64,000 nt of DNA from Pseudomonas nitroreducens TX1 (GTDB lineage: Bacteria > Pseudomonadota > Gammaproteobacteria > Pseudomonadales > Pseudomonadaceae). How positions within the stretch are numbered: position 1 is the first letter of the stretch; each line of letters starts with the position of its first letter. The DNA lies in NCBI RefSeq assembly GCF_000313755.1, contig NZ_AMZB01000123.1:1-64000 (forward strand), written 5' to 3'. Of the stretch, positions 33,819-44,700 are shown in pieces. The position numbers were made by a program, and so were the translations under genes. Below the pieces are notes generated by a model, which worked only from the letters and a program-made list of their open reading frames with translations, was not told the origin of the DNA and made no database searches.

Positions 33819-34511
33819 ATGAACCGTTCCCACCTCCTTCCGCTGCTGGCCATCGCCGCGTTGGCAGGGTGCGTGAGCCCGCCGCCCAAACCGGACGATC
33901 CCTATTACGCGCCGGTGCTGCCGCGCACGCCGATGCCGGCTGCGCAGAACAACGGTTCGATCTACCAGTCGGGTTTCGACAACAATCTCTACGGCGACCG
34001 CAAGGCCTTCCGCGTGGGTGACATCATCACCATCACCCTCAACGAGAAGACCCAGGCCAGCAAGAAGGCCAGCTCCGACATCTCCAAGGACAGCAAGACC
34101 AAGATGGGCCTGACCGGCATGCTCGGCAGCAGCCTGACCACCGACAATCCCATCGGCGGCGGCGACCTCAGCCTCTCCGCCGAATACGGCGGCTCGCGCG
34201 ACGCCAAGGGCGACAGCCAGGCCGGCCAGAGCAACAGCCTGACCGGTTCGATCACCGTCACCGTGGCCGATGTCATGCCCAACGGCATCCTCGCCGTGCG
34301 CGGCGAGAAGTGGATGACCCTGAACACGGGCAATGAACTGGTGCGCATTGCCGGTCTGATCCGCGCCGACGATATCGCCACCGACAACACCGTCGCTTCC
34401 AACCGGGTGGCCGATGCGCGCATCACCTACTCGGGCACCGGTGCGTTCGCCGACGCGAGCCAGCCGGGCTGGTTCGATCGCTTCTTCCTCAGCCCGCTGT
34501 TCCCGTTCTGA
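33819..34511 (+). CDS. flgH: Flagellar L-ring lipoprotein FlgH
   Basis: A 230-residue outer-membrane lipoprotein forming the L-ring. The lipobox LAGC places the lipidated cysteine at residue 18. The conserved [21 protein letters not shown] region and a C-terminal aromatic end ([15 protein letters not shown]) are present. Start at 33819 follows GAGAGG. Confidence 0.96.
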   Translation: MNRSHLLPLLAIAALAGCVSPPPKPDDPYYAPVLPRTPMPAAQNNGSIYQSGFDNNLYGDRKAFRVGDIITITLNEKTQASKKASSDISKDSKTKMGLTGMLGSSLTTDNPIGGGDLSLSAEYGGSRDAKGDSQAGQSNSLTGSITVTVADVMPNGILAVRGEKWMTLNTGNELVRIAGLIRADDIATDNTVASNRVADARITYSGTGAFADASQPGWFDRFFLSPLFPF

Positions 34512-34522
34512 GGGTGATGACG

Positions 34523-35668
34523 ATGATGGCCTCTGGAAAAACGCTGGTAGCGATCGCGGACAAAGTCCGCTCCTACGTTCTCGCGGTGTTGTGTGCGTTG
34601 GTGATGATTCCGTTCGCGCAGGCTGAGCGGCTCAAGGACATCGCCACCATCCAGGGCGTGCGCAACAACCAGCTGATCGGCTACGGCCTGGTCGTCGGCC
34701 TCAACGGCACCGGCGACCAGACCACGCAGACACCCTTCACCCTGCAGACCTTCAACAACATGCTGGCGCAGTTCGGCATCAAGGTGCCGGCCAACGTTGG
34801 CAACGTGCAGCTGAAGAACGTCGCGGCGGTTTCGATCCACGCCGACCTGCCGCCGTTCTCCAAGCCCGGCCAGGTGATCGACATCACCGTGTCGTCCATC
34901 GGCAACGCCAAGAGCCTGCGCGGCGGCAGCCTGCTGATGACCCAGCTCAAGGGTATCGACGGCCAGACCTACGCCGTGGCCCAGGGCAACCTGGTGGTCG
35001 GCGGCTTCGATGCCGAAGGTCGCGACGGCTCCAAGATCACTGTCAACGTACCGTCGGCGGGTCGTATCCCCGGTGGCGCCACCGTCGAACGCGCCGTGCC
35101 GAGCGGCTTCGACCAGGGCAACACGCTGACCCTGAACCTCAATCGCCCGGATTTCACCACCGCCAAGCACATCGTCGATCGCATCAACGAGCTGCTCGGC
35201 CCGGGCGTCGCCCAGGCCGTGGATGGCGGCTCGGTGCGCGTCAGCGCGCCGCTGGATCCGAACCAGCGCGTGGACTACATGTCGGTGCTGGAAAACCTCG
35301 ACGTGCAGGCCGGCGAAGCCGTGGCCAAGGTCATCATCAACTCGCGCACCGGCACCATCGTGATCGGCCAGAACGTGCGCGTGTCGCCAGCCGCCGTGAC
35401 CCACGGCAGCCTGACCGTGACCATCACCGAAGACCCGATCGTCAGCCAGCCCGGCCCGTTCTCCAACGGCCAGACCGCCGTGGTCCCGCGTTCGCGGGTG
35501 AACGCCGAGCAGGAAGCCAAGCCGATGTTCAAGTTCGGCCCCGGCACCACGCTGGATGAAATCGTCCGCGCCGTTAACCAGGTGGGCGCCGCGCCCAGCG
35601 ACCTGATGGCGATCCTCGAAGCCCTGAAACAGGCCGGCGCGCTGCAGGCCGACCTGATCGTGATCTGA
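34523..35668 (+). CDS. flgI: Flagellar P-ring protein FlgI with REP-derived signal peptide region
   Basis: A 381-residue periplasmic P-ring subunit. From [21 protein letters not shown] onward it is a standard FlgI. The signal peptide is unusual: residues [10 protein letters not shown] are encoded by a REP element, giving an n-region about a dozen residues longer than I expect for pseudomonad FlgI. A hydrophobic core ([16 protein letters not shown]) follows, so export is still plausible. ATG at 34523 is chosen for its spacing from GAGGG; GTG 34514, ATG 34517 and ATG 34526 are alternatives. Confidence 0.92.
   Translation: MMASGKTLVAIADKVRSYVLAVLCALVMIPFAQAERLKDIATIQGVRNNQLIGYGLVVGLNGTGDQTTQTPFTLQTFNNMLAQFGIKVPANVGNVQLKNVAAVSIHADLPPFSKPGQVIDITVSSIGNAKSLRGGSLLMTQLKGIDGQTYAVAQGNLVVGGFDAEGRDGSKITVNVPSAGRIPGGATVERAVPSGFDQGNTLTLNLNRPDFTTAKHIVDRINELLGPGVAQAVDGGSVRVSAPLDPNQRVDYMSVLENLDVQAGEAVAKVIINSRTGTIVIGQNVRVSPAAVTHGSLTVTITEDPIVSQPGPFSNGQTAVVPRSRVNAEQEAKPMFKFGPGTTLDEIVRAVNQVGAAPSDLMAILEALKQAGALQADLIVI
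34547..34577. repeat. REP element inside the flgI coding region
   Basis: Reverse complement reads CGTAGGAGCGGACTTTGTCC then GCGATCGCTAC, the standard core of Pseudomonas REP sequences and nearly identical to the half at 20489-20508. Here it is translated as part of the FlgI signal peptide. Confidence 0.7.
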
Positions 35669-35678
35669 GGACGCCGAC

Positions 35679-36929
35679 GTGGATGCCAAACTGCTTTCGG
35701 CAGGCTCCTCCGGGACCAACTCCGGCGCCTACACCGACCTCAACCGCCTCGCCCAGCTCAAGAACGGCGCCGGCCGCGACAGCGAGGGCAACATCCGCAA
35801 GGTGGCCCAGGAGTTCGAATCGCTGTTCATGAACGAGATGCTCAAGTCCATGCGTTCGGCCAACGACGTGCTGGCCGAGGGCAACTTCATGAACACCTCG
35901 ACCACCAAGCAGTACCAGGAAATGTACGACCAGCAGCTGTCCGTCAGCCTGTCCACCAAGGGCCGCGGCATCGGCCTGTCGGACGTGCTGACCCGGCAGC
36001 TGTCGAAGATGAACGGCGGCAGGCACAGCGGCGCAGCCAACCCCTTCGCCCAGGTCGCCGGCGCCGATTCGAAGCTCAACAGCACCGCCAGTTGGCCTTC
36101 GACCACCGGTGTGAACGCCAGCGGCAAGGCCTTGCCGCAACCCGAGCAGGGCCGCGACGACTCCAAGCTGCTCAACGCCCGCCGCCTGGCGCTGCCGGGC
36201 AGGCTCGCTGACCGCGTCATGGCCGGCATCGTGCCGGGTGCGGCAAAGTCCGCAGAAGAGGGCAAGCCGCTGGCCGGCAACGACTGGACGACCTCCAGAT
36301 CCTTCGCCGATGCGGTGCAGGAAGTGGATGCCGCGGCGGCCGCCGTCGGCGCCACTGCCTCGGCTTCGGCGGAAGACGCCGGCAGCCGCCGCTCCGCCCA
36401 GACGACGCTGCAAGCCAGGGCCAAGTCGGCCTTCGCCTCGGCGGACGAATTCGTCGCCACCATGCTGCCCATGGCCCAGAAAGCCGCCGCCCGCATCGGC
36501 GTCGACGCCCGTTACCTGGTCGCTCAGGCCGCGCTGGAAACCGGCTGGGGCAAGTCCATCATTCGCGAACAGGATGGCTCCAGCAGTCACAACCTGTTCG
36601 GCATCAAGGCCGGCTCCAAGTGGGGCGGCGACTCGGCGCGGGCGCTGACCAGCGAATACGAGAACGGCAAGAAAGTGAAGGAGGTCGCGGCGTTCCGCTC
36701 CTACGACTCCTTCGAGCAGAGCTTCAACGACTACGTGAGCTTCCTGCAGAACAACGACCGCTACGCGGACGCCCTGGACTCCACCGAGCGTCCCGAGCAG
36801 TTCATGAAGGAACTGCAGCAGGCCGGCTATGCCACCGATCCCAATTACGCCCGCAAGGTGTCGCAGATCGCCAGGCAGATGCAGGTCTACCAGGCGGTCG
36901 CCGCGGCGGACACCCCGCCCCTGGGATAA
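35679..36929 (+). CDS. flgJ: Flagellar rod-assembly muramidase FlgJ
   Basis: A 416-residue two-domain protein. The N-terminal rod-scaffold domain (about 35-110: VAQEFESLFMNEMLKSMRSA) caps the growing rod. The C-terminal glucosaminidase domain (about 255-410) carries the catalytic glutamate at residue 287 in QAALETGWGKS and the NLFGIKAG motif; it opens the peptidoglycan. A low-complexity linker joins them. The start is GTG at 35679 after GAGG. Confidence 0.95.
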   Translation: MDAKLLSAGSSGTNSGAYTDLNRLAQLKNGAGRDSEGNIRKVAQEFESLFMNEMLKSMRSANDVLAEGNFMNTSTTKQYQEMYDQQLSVSLSTKGRGIGLSDVLTRQLSKMNGGRHSGAANPFAQVAGADSKLNSTASWPSTTGVNASGKALPQPEQGRDDSKLLNARRLALPGRLADRVMAGIVPGAAKSAEEGKPLAGNDWTTSRSFADAVQEVDAAAAAVGATASASAEDAGSRRSAQTTLQARAKSAFASADEFVATMLPMAQKAAARIGVDARYLVAQAALETGWGKSIIREQDGSSSHNLFGIKAGSKWGGDSARALTSEYENGKKVKEVAAFRSYDSFEQSFNDYVSFLQNNDRYADALDSTERPEQFMKELQQAGYATDPNYARKVSQIARQMQVYQAVAAADTPPLG

Positions 36930-36941
36930 GGACCAAGAGCG

Positions 36942-38969
36942 ATGAGCGATCTACTTTCCATTGGCCTGTCTGGCCTGCGTTCCAGCCAGACGTCGTTGAC
37001 GGTGACCGGCCACAACATCACCAACGTCAACACGCCCGGCTATTCCCGCCAGCAATCGGTGCAGCAGACCGGTATCCCGCAATACAGCGGCGCCGGCTAC
37101 ATCGGCTCGGGCAGCCAGGTCGTGGACGTGCGCCGGCTCGCCAGCGACTTCCTGTTCTCGCAGGTGCGCACGGCTACCAGCCAGTCCAATGAACTGAGTG
37201 CCTTCCAGGGCCAGATCGAACAGCTCGACTCGCTGCTCTCCGACACCACTACCGGCATCAGCCCGGCGCTGCAGAAGTTCTTCGCCGCGCTGCAGACCGC
37301 CGCCGCCAACCCTTCCGCCAGCGAGGGCCGCGAGGCGCTGCTGGCCGAGGCACAGGGGCTGTCGAAGTCGTTCAACACCCTCTACGACCAGCTGGACAAG
37401 CAGAACAGCCTGATCAACCAGCAGCTCGGCTCGCTGGCCAGCCAGGTCAACTCGCTGGCTTCCAGCGTCGCCAGCTACAACGACGCCATCGCCAAGGCCA
37501 AGGCCGCCGGCGGGCAGCCCAACGACCTGATGGACGCCCGCGAGGAGACCATCCGCAAGCTCTCCGAGCTGATCGGCGTGCAGGCCGTTCCGCAGGACGA
37601 CAGCTCGGTCAACCTGTTCATCGGCACCGGCCAGCCGCTGGTGGTAGGCACCACGACCTCGTCCCTGCAGGTGGTGCCGGGCACCAATGACCCGAGCCGC
37701 TTCGAGGTGCAGCTGGTCAGCGGCAGCGCCACCCAGACCATCACCTCGCAGGTTTCCGGTGGCCAGATGGGCGGCCTGATCGCCTACCGCGACACCGCCC
37801 TGGATGCCTCCTACAACAAGCTGGGGCAGATCGCCCTGACCTTCGCCGACACCGTCAACAAGCAGCTTGGCCAGGGCCTGGACCTTTCCGGCAACGCCGG
37901 CAGCAACCTGTTCGGCAACATCAACGACCCGAGCATCGCGCGCCTGCGCGTGCTGGCACAGGCGAGCAACACCGGCACGGTGGATGCGCAACTGCAGATC
38001 ACCGACACCAGCAAGCTGGGCGCCAGCGATTACCGCCTGGAATACGACGGCAACAACTTCACCGCGCGGCGGCTTTCCGACAACGCGCAGGTCAACGTCA
38101 CGGTCAGCGGCACCGGGCCCTACACCTTGAGCCTCGCCGACGGCAGCGGGGCGGACCAGGGCTTCACCGTCACCCTGCCGACGCTGCCGCCGGCCGGCGA
38201 TGGCTTCACCCTGCAACCGACCCGTCGCGGCGCTGCCGACATCAGCACCGTGCTGACCAAGGCCGACCAGCTGGCTTTCGCCGGCACCGCCCGCAGCGAG
38301 GCCACCACCAACAACCGAGGCACCGGCGCCATCGGCCAGCCCAAGCTCACCAGCGGCCCGTCGCCGATCAACACCGCCGACCTGCAGAACCTGTTTGGCG
38401 CCAATGGCCTGAAGCTGAGCTTCGATGCGACGACCAACAGCCTCACCGGCACCCTGCCGGCGGGCGCGACCCTGAGCTACGTGTCGCCCTCGACCACCGG
38501 CCTGACCTCCGGGCAGACCAACACCGTGCGCCTGGACTACACCGACCCGGGCACCGGGAACAGCTACCGCTATGAATTCACCCTGAGCGGCGCCCCCCAG
38601 GCCGGCGATAGCTTCACCCTCGGCATGAACACCAAGGGCATCTCCGACAACAGCAACGCCCTGGCGCTCTCCGGCCTGCAGAGCAAGGCCACCGTGGGCG
38701 GCACCGGCAGCGCCGGTTCCACCTACAACGACGCCTACGGCGGCCTGGTGGAACGCATCGGCACCCTGACCGCGCAGGTGCGCAACAACGCCGACGCCAG
38801 CGCCACCGTGCTCAAGCAGGCCCAGGACAACCGCGACTCGCTGTCGGGAGTGAACCTCGACGAAGAGGCTGCCAACCTCATCCAGTTCCAGCAGTACTAC
38901 AGCGCTTCGGCCCAGGTCATCCAGGTCGCCCGCTCGCTGTTCGACACCCTGATCGGCGCGTTCCGCTGA
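36942..38969 (+). CDS. flgK: Hook-filament junction protein FlgK (HAP1)
   Basis: A 675-residue hook-associated protein. The N-terminal SLTVTGHNITNVNTPGYSRQ and C-terminal VNLDEEAANLIQFQQYYSAS motifs are diagnostic. The middle (about 330-600) is a variable, Thr/Gly-rich surface domain. It is a FlgN client. It starts 12 bases after flgJ. A long open frame on the opposite strand is a composition effect. Confidence 0.95.
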   Translation: MSDLLSIGLSGLRSSQTSLTVTGHNITNVNTPGYSRQQSVQQTGIPQYSGAGYIGSGSQVVDVRRLASDFLFSQVRTATSQSNELSAFQGQIEQLDSLLSDTTTGISPALQKFFAALQTAAANPSASEGREALLAEAQGLSKSFNTLYDQLDKQNSLINQQLGSLASQVNSLASSVASYNDAIAKAKAAGGQPNDLMDAREETIRKLSELIGVQAVPQDDSSVNLFIGTGQPLVVGTTTSSLQVVPGTNDPSRFEVQLVSGSATQTITSQVSGGQMGGLIAYRDTALDASYNKLGQIALTFADTVNKQLGQGLDLSGNAGSNLFGNINDPSIARLRVLAQASNTGTVDAQLQITDTSKLGASDYRLEYDGNNFTARRLSDNAQVNVTVSGTGPYTLSLADGSGADQGFTVTLPTLPPAGDGFTLQPTRRGAADISTVLTKADQLAFAGTARSEATTNNRGTGAIGQPKLTSGPSPINTADLQNLFGANGLKLSFDATTNSLTGTLPAGATLSYVSPSTTGLTSGQTNTVRLDYTDPGTGNSYRYEFTLSGAPQAGDSFTLGMNTKGISDNSNALALSGLQSKATVGGTGSAGSTYNDAYGGLVERIGTLTAQVRNNADASATVLKQAQDNRDSLSGVNLDEEAANLIQFQQYYSASAQVIQVARSLFDTLIGAFR

Positions 38970-38990
38970 TAGCTGACGAAGGACTCGACC

Positions 38991-40262
38991 ATGCGCATCT
39001 CCACCATCCAGGCGTACAACAACTCCGTCGGCGGCCTGCAGAAGAACTACGGCAGCGTTACCCGCACCCAGGAGCAGATCAGCACCGGCAAGCGCATCCT
39101 CACCCCGGCGGATGACCCGGTGGCCTCGGTGCGCCTGCTGCAACTGAGCCAGGAGCAATCGCTCAACGACCAGTACAAGAGCAACATCACGGCGGCGAAG
39201 AACAGCCTGACGACCGAGGAGTCGATCCTGCAGTCGGTGGGCAACGTCATCCAGCGCATCCGCGAGATCGCCGTCGAAGCCGGCAACGGCGCCCAGGACC
39301 CCAGCGACAAGAACGCCCTCGCCACCGAGCTGTCGCAGCGCGAAGACGAGCTGCTCAACCTGCTCAACAGCAAGGACGCCAGCGGCAAGTACCTGTTCTC
39401 CGGCAGCCAGGGAGACACCCAGCCCTTCGTGCGCAACCCCGACGGCAGCTACAGCTACCAGGGCGACGAAAGCCAACGCCAGGTGCAGATCGCCAGCAGC
39501 ACCTTGCTGGGCATCAGTGACAGCGGCAAGGCGCTGTTCGACGACGTCAACAACATCAATCGCGTGACCACCGGCGCTGCTGCCGCAAACACCGGCACCG
39601 GGCGCATCTCCCTTGGCCTGGTCAACGACAAGCAGGCCTATGACGGCACCTTCCCGTCCAGCGTGCCGCCGGCCGCCACCGACGGCATCGGCATCCGCTT
39701 CATCGATGACAAGAACTACGAGGTCTACGATCTCAACGACCCAGCGCTGCCCGGCAGCTATACCCCGCTGAAATCCGGCGCCATCGACGACAACAGCCAG
39801 ACCAACGACTTCATCGAGTACGGTGGGGTCAAGGTGCAGATCGACGGCAAGCCCGCGGCGGGCGATACCTTCAGCATCAACCGCGATCCCTCTACCGAGA
39901 AGAAGGGCCTGCTCAACGTCGTGGCCGACCTGCGCAAGGCGCTCTCCAGCGCGACCTCGGACCAGGAAGGCAACTACGCCATCCGTGACGCGACCGCCGT
40001 GGCCATCTCCAACCTCGACTCGGTGAACACCCAGGTCCTCTCCGGCCAGGGCAAGATCGGCGCGCGCCTGAACGTGATCGACTCCACCGAGACCTTCATC
40101 GACGACGTCAAGCTGGTCAACACCGGCGTTATCTCCGACCTGCAGGACCTCGACTACGCCGAAGCGCTGTCGCGCCTGTCGATGCAGTCGACCATCCTGC
40201 AGGCGGCGCAGCAGAGCTACGTGAAGATCAGCGGGCTGAGCCTGTTCAACTACCTCAATTGA
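38991..40262 (+). CDS. flgL: Hook-filament junction protein FlgL (HAP3)
   Basis: A 423-residue flagellin-like junction protein. The N-terminus (MRISTIQAYNNSVGGLQKNY, then QISTGKRILTPADDPVASVR) and the C-terminal LQDLDYAEALSRLSMQSTIL coiled coil are typical. It is the last gene of the flgFGHIJKL run and is followed by a stem-loop. Confidence 0.95.
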   Translation: MRISTIQAYNNSVGGLQKNYGSVTRTQEQISTGKRILTPADDPVASVRLLQLSQEQSLNDQYKSNITAAKNSLTTEESILQSVGNVIQRIREIAVEAGNGAQDPSDKNALATELSQREDELLNLLNSKDASGKYLFSGSQGDTQPFVRNPDGSYSYQGDESQRQVQIASSTLLGISDSGKALFDDVNNINRVTTGAAAANTGTGRISLGLVNDKQAYDGTFPSSVPPAATDGIGIRFIDDKNYEVYDLNDPALPGSYTPLKSGAIDDNSQTNDFIEYGGVKVQIDGKPAAGDTFSINRDPSTEKKGLLNVVADLRKALSSATSDQEGNYAIRDATAVAISNLDSVNTQVLSGQGKIGARLNVIDSTETFIDDVKLVNTGVISDLQDLDYAEALSRLSMQSTILQAAQQSYVKISGLSLFNYLN

Positions 40263-40269
40263 TCTTCCC

Positions 40270-40291
40270 AGCGGCGGTGCTCTGCGCCGCT
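40270..40291 (+). terminator. Stem-loop after flgL
   Basis: AGCGGCG-N8-CGCCGCT, eight bases after the flgL stop, with only a short pyrimidine tail (CTCCTTTC). Probable weak terminator of the flg operon. Confidence 0.5.
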
Positions 40292-40333
40292 GCCGCTCCT
40301 TTCATCGAGATTTCTTTCCCTCCTGGGTGATTT

Positions 40334-40349
40334 GGGCATCCGGATTGCT
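40334..40349 (+). promoter_or_regulatory. Candidate sigma-54 promoter of the glycosylation genes
   Basis: GGGCATCCGGATTGCT: -24 GG and -12 GC with exact 10-bp spacing and a conserved TTGCT. It lies 104 bp before the methyltransferase start. Weaker at the -24 element than the other sigma-54 sites here. Confidence 0.5.
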
Positions 40350-40452
40350 TTACCTGTCTCCGGAGACCTCGCGCGTCATGATTCCGTCGCCAGGTCAGTG
40401 CAGATAATCAGCGCCGCCCCGCAGCCTGCGGGTGGCGTCCAGGGGAGCACCC

Positions 40453-41679
40453 ATGAGCGATTTTCAGGACATCCGGGACCGGGCCTATCGTCACTTTTCC
40501 GCCGGCGAGCTGGGCGAGACCCTCGCGCTGCTGACGGAGCTGGAGGCCAAGGCCGGTGTCGATGCCGAACTGGCGAACGACCTGGGTGTCGTGCTGTTCC
40601 GCATGGGCGACCACCTGGCGGCATTGCGGCGCTTCCAGCAGTCCGCCGCGCTGGAGGGCGAATCCCTGGTCGCCGGCAACCTCATCGGACTGTTGGCTGA
40701 GCAGGTGCAGCAGAACCAGTCGCAACAGGAAGCACTTCAGGCGTTCGCCGCGGCGCGGGCCAAGCCGAGTGCTTTCGAAACCCTGGGCAGCGAATTCTTC
40801 AGCCGCAGCCTGGGCCTCTGGCAGAAGGACAGCGCTCGTGCGTTGCACAAGGCAGCGTCCGCACTGAGCGATGAGCAGTGGCTGGAAGCGCTGCACGGCA
40901 GCGTCGAAGGCCAGACACTGGATGGCCACTTCCTGCCCGGATTCATCGACCCGGAGATGCAGCGCATCTATGTCGGCTCCTCCGGCGTGGCGGCCCTCAA
41001 CGAGGCCCATCGCTTTATCCGACTGATGCTCGACTACGCCCGCGACAATGGCCTGGCGTTCGACGAGCGTACGCGCGCGGTGGATTTTGGCAGCGGCTGG
41101 GGCCGCTACACCCGCTTCATGCTCAAGTACGTTCAGCCGGACAACCTCTACGGTCTGGAAGTGAATCCGGGCATGACCGAGCATTGCCGCAAGGCATTCG
41201 GCATGGGCAACTTCCTGAAGGTCGAGAGCTTCCCGCCCTGCGACCTGCGCGATGACCTGGTCGACCTGATCTTCGGCTACTCGGTGTTCTCCCACCTGGC
41301 GCCCGATTGCGCCGACGCCTGGATCAAGGAATTCGCCCGCATCACGCGCCCGGGGGCGTTGGTGCTGATGACGACCCAGGGGCGCGACTTCATCGAGTTC
41401 TGCCGGCGCATCCGCGCCAGCAACGACCGCAGTCATCCCTGGTACGCCAACCTCGCCGATTCCTTCGTCGATCCCGAGCAGGCCTATGCCGACTACGATG
41501 GCGGCGCGTTCCTGCATGCCGGTTTCGGCCAGTACGACGGTACTTACGGCGAGTCGCTGATCTCGCGTGGCTACATCGAGCAGAACTGGCTGGAGGACTT
41601 CGAGCTCATCGACTTCGTCGATGATCGCCGTGTGCTGCCCCAGGCGCTCTTCGTGCTGCGTCGCAAGGCGCGCGGCTGA
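40453..41679 (+). CDS. TPR-like/SAM-dependent methyltransferase of the flagellin glycosylation cluster
   Basis: A 408-residue protein. Residues about 1-110 are helical repeats of TPR type (DVELANDLGVVLFRMGDHLAALRRFQQSAAL-like, starting at residue 33). Residues about 190-400 form a class I methyltransferase with VDFGSGWGRYTRFML as the SAM-binding loop and FGYSVFSHL as the acidic/motif II region. The position between flgL and fliC, directly before an FgtA-like glycosyltransferase, suggests it methylates the flagellin glycan sugar. No sequence evidence defines the acceptor. ATG at 40453 follows AGGGGAG. Confidence 0.8.
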   Translation: MSDFQDIRDRAYRHFSAGELGETLALLTELEAKAGVDAELANDLGVVLFRMGDHLAALRRFQQSAALEGESLVAGNLIGLLAEQVQQNQSQQEALQAFAAARAKPSAFETLGSEFFSRSLGLWQKDSARALHKAASALSDEQWLEALHGSVEGQTLDGHFLPGFIDPEMQRIYVGSSGVAALNEAHRFIRLMLDYARDNGLAFDERTRAVDFGSGWGRYTRFMLKYVQPDNLYGLEVNPGMTEHCRKAFGMGNFLKVESFPPCDLRDDLVDLIFGYSVFSHLAPDCADAWIKEFARITRPGALVLMTTQGRDFIEFCRRIRASNDRSHPWYANLADSFVDPEQAYADYDGGAFLHAGFGQYDGTYGESLISRGYIEQNWLEDFELIDFVDDRRVLPQALFVLRRKARG

Positions 41680-41743
41680 CTCCTGTATCGACTTTCCCGC
41701 AGCGCGGCAGCGGCCGCGTTGCCCAGACTTTCCGAGATGAGTG

Positions 41744-44700
41744 ATGAACCAGAGCAATCCGCCCGCTGATTCCGGCCTCCACCGCCAGCCGCTGGCCGCG
41801 TTCAGCCAGGACGCCGCCTCCGGCGTCTGGAGCAATGGCGCGCAGAAGGATTTCGGTTACTCCGATGGCGATGCCGCCGAACAGAAGGTGGGCAGGACCG
41901 TTGCCGGGGCGACGGATGTCTCGGTCCATTCCGCCGAGTTGATCGCCCAGGTCGACGACTGGCCCAGCGAATACCACTTCTCGCCGCGCCGCTCGAACCT
42001 GTTGCACTGGATCGACGGGCTGGGGCAGGGCACCCGCGTGCTGGAGCTGGGTTGCGGCTGCGGGGCGATAACCCGCGCACTGGCTGAGCGCGGCTGCCAG
42101 GTGGACGCTGTGGAAGGTTCCCCGCGCCGGGCCGGCATCGCTGCTCGCCGCGTGCAAGCGTTCGCCGATGTGCGGGTGTTTCACTCCAACTTCCAGGACA
42201 TTGCCTTCGAGCCGGTCTATGACGTCGTCACGCTGATCGGCGTACTCGAATATTCGCCGGTCTACCTGGATGCCGAAGACGCCTTCGTCGCCTGCCTGCA
42301 GATGGCCGAGCGCGCGCTCAGGCCCGGTGGCGTCCTGGTGGTCGCCATCGAAAACCAGATGGGGCTCAAGTACTTTTCCGGCATCACCGAAGACCATTTC
42401 GCCAAGGCCTACTACGGCGTGGAAGGGCGCTACGGTCATCGCCAGACGACCACCTACGGCCGCCGCCGGCTGGCCGCGAAACTGGCGGCAGCGGGCTTCA
42501 CCGAGCAGCATTTCGCCTATCCCTTCCCCGATTACAAACTACCGGAAGTGGTGGTCGGCGACGCCGGGGTGGCTCGCGACGGTTTCGCCCCCGAGGACCT
42601 GGTCGCCTATCTGGAGAACCGCGACTACTCCGGCGTCGGTGCTCCCCAGTTCAACCTGCCCCTGGCCTGGGAAGGCGTGGCCAAGGAGGGGCTGCTGGGC
42701 GAGCTGGCCAACTCCTTCCTGATCCTCGCTCACCGGGCGGGCGATTGCCGGTTCGTGCGGCGCAACCTGCTGGCGCAGAGGTACACCGATAACCGGCGTC
42801 CGGGACTGAATTGCATCACCTCCTTCGTCGAGCAGGACGGGGAGGTGAGGGTGCAGAAGTCGCCGCTGGGCGTGGGCGATGCCAGCAGCGAACTGGTATC
42901 GCAGTCGCTCCACGAACAGGCTTACGTCGCTGGCCGCAACCTGGGCGTCCTGCTGCGTAACGCCATTCTCCGGGAGCAGCGCGACATCGTGGTCGCCTTG
43001 CTCAACCATTGGCTGGCTGAGCTCACCGCACATGCCCGTGACGGTGAGTTGCCGTCGGGTTGGCTTGATGCCACGCCGGACAATTTCATCCTGCAAAGTG
43101 ATGGCAGCCTTGCCCTTATCGATGACGAATGGCGGACGGCACAGCCGATCAGCCTGTCGGTGCTGTTCTACCGTGGATTGCAGTGCCTTGCCGCCGACGC
43201 GACCGTGGCCAGGCATCTGCCGGGCGCCGACGAAATGGCGCGTGTGGCGGAGCTCTGCCAGTGGCTGTCGCTGGAGTTTTCCGAGGCGGGACACGACGAG
43301 GCATCGCGGCTGAACCGCCGACTCTGGCAGGAAATCTATGGCAATGGGCGCTGGCGCGTGGACATGTACCGACGCGCTGGCGGGCGGCCGGAACTCGAAG
43401 CGCTGCCGGCAGTTCCCCAGGCCGACCAGGCGCATGAAGTCTTTGAGCCGCGCCTGATCGCCTTCCACCTGCCGCAGTTTCACCGCATCGAACAGAACGA
43501 CAACTGGTGGGGCGAGGGCTTCACCGAATGGACCAACGTCCGCCAGGGCACGCCACTGTTCGAAGGCCACTATCAACCCCACGTGCCGACGGCTGAGCTC
43601 GGCTATTACGACCTGGCCGACGTCGCGACCCTTGAACGTCAGGCCCGCATGGCGCTGGAGTATGGGCTGCATGGTTTCTGCTTCTACTACTACTGGTTCG
43701 ATGGCGAGCGCCTGCTGGAGCGGCCGGTGGACCAGTTGCTCGCCAACCCGCAGATCGACCTGCCGTTCTGCCTGTGCTGGGCCAATGAGAACTGGACGCG
43801 CCGCTGGGACGGTGGCGAGCAGGAAATTCTCATGCGCCAGAGCTATTCGCCGCAGCTGAACCCGCGGTTCGCCGCGGACCTGGTGCCGTACATGAGCGAC
43901 CCGCGCTACATCCGCGTCGGTGGCAAGCCGGTGCTGCTGGTTTACCGCGGTGACATCATTCCCGACCTGCCGGGCACCCTGGCGGCCTGGCGACAGCACT
44001 GGCGCGAAGCGGGCTTGGGTGAGGTGTACCTGATCGGCGTGGAAAGCTTCCAGGTGATTGCCCCCGCCGAGAGCGGCTTCGATGCGACCTGCGAATTCCT
44101 CCCCCACCAGGTGCGCCTGGATCGCATCCGGTCGCCGCAGCCGCTGCGGCAACTGAAGGATGCAAGCATCCATGTGGGAGATTACGAGCAACTGGCGCAG
44201 GCGCAGCTGGCGCGTCCGGCGCCCGGCTACAAACGTTTCCGTGGTTTGGTTCCCGGCTGGGACAACGCTGCACGCCGGCGCAAGGGGGGCGCCACGATGT
44301 TCGTCGGCTCGACGCCCGAACGCTATCAGCGCTGGCTGGAGCGCACTCTGGAACTGACCGCGCAGGAGCAGCAGGGCGACGAGCGCCTGGTGTTCATCAA
44401 TGCGTGGAACGAGTGGGGTGAAGGTTGCCACCTGGAGCCGGACGAGCGCTTCGGCATGGCCTACCTGCAGGCGACCCGCGATGCACTGGCGAACAAGGCG
44501 CAGAGCTTCTGCCAGCCGGCGCGCACCGCGGCACTGGATGGCGCCACCCGGCAATACCGCGAATGGCTGGCTCACCGCGAGCTGTCGCCGGTCCAGCGGG
44601 CCACGCTGGAAGAGCGCGTCGCCGGCTGGTCCGCATGGCCTCGCGTAAGCGCGGTGATCCTCGATAAACACAGTGATGCCCGCAGCGTCCAGGCGACCCT

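Noticed and set aside
36951-39476. 841-residue open frame on the minus strand opposite flgK and flgL
   Set aside because: It is antisense to two well-recognised genes, has low-complexity Gly/Val/Ala content and no family motifs; typical of high-GC DNA.
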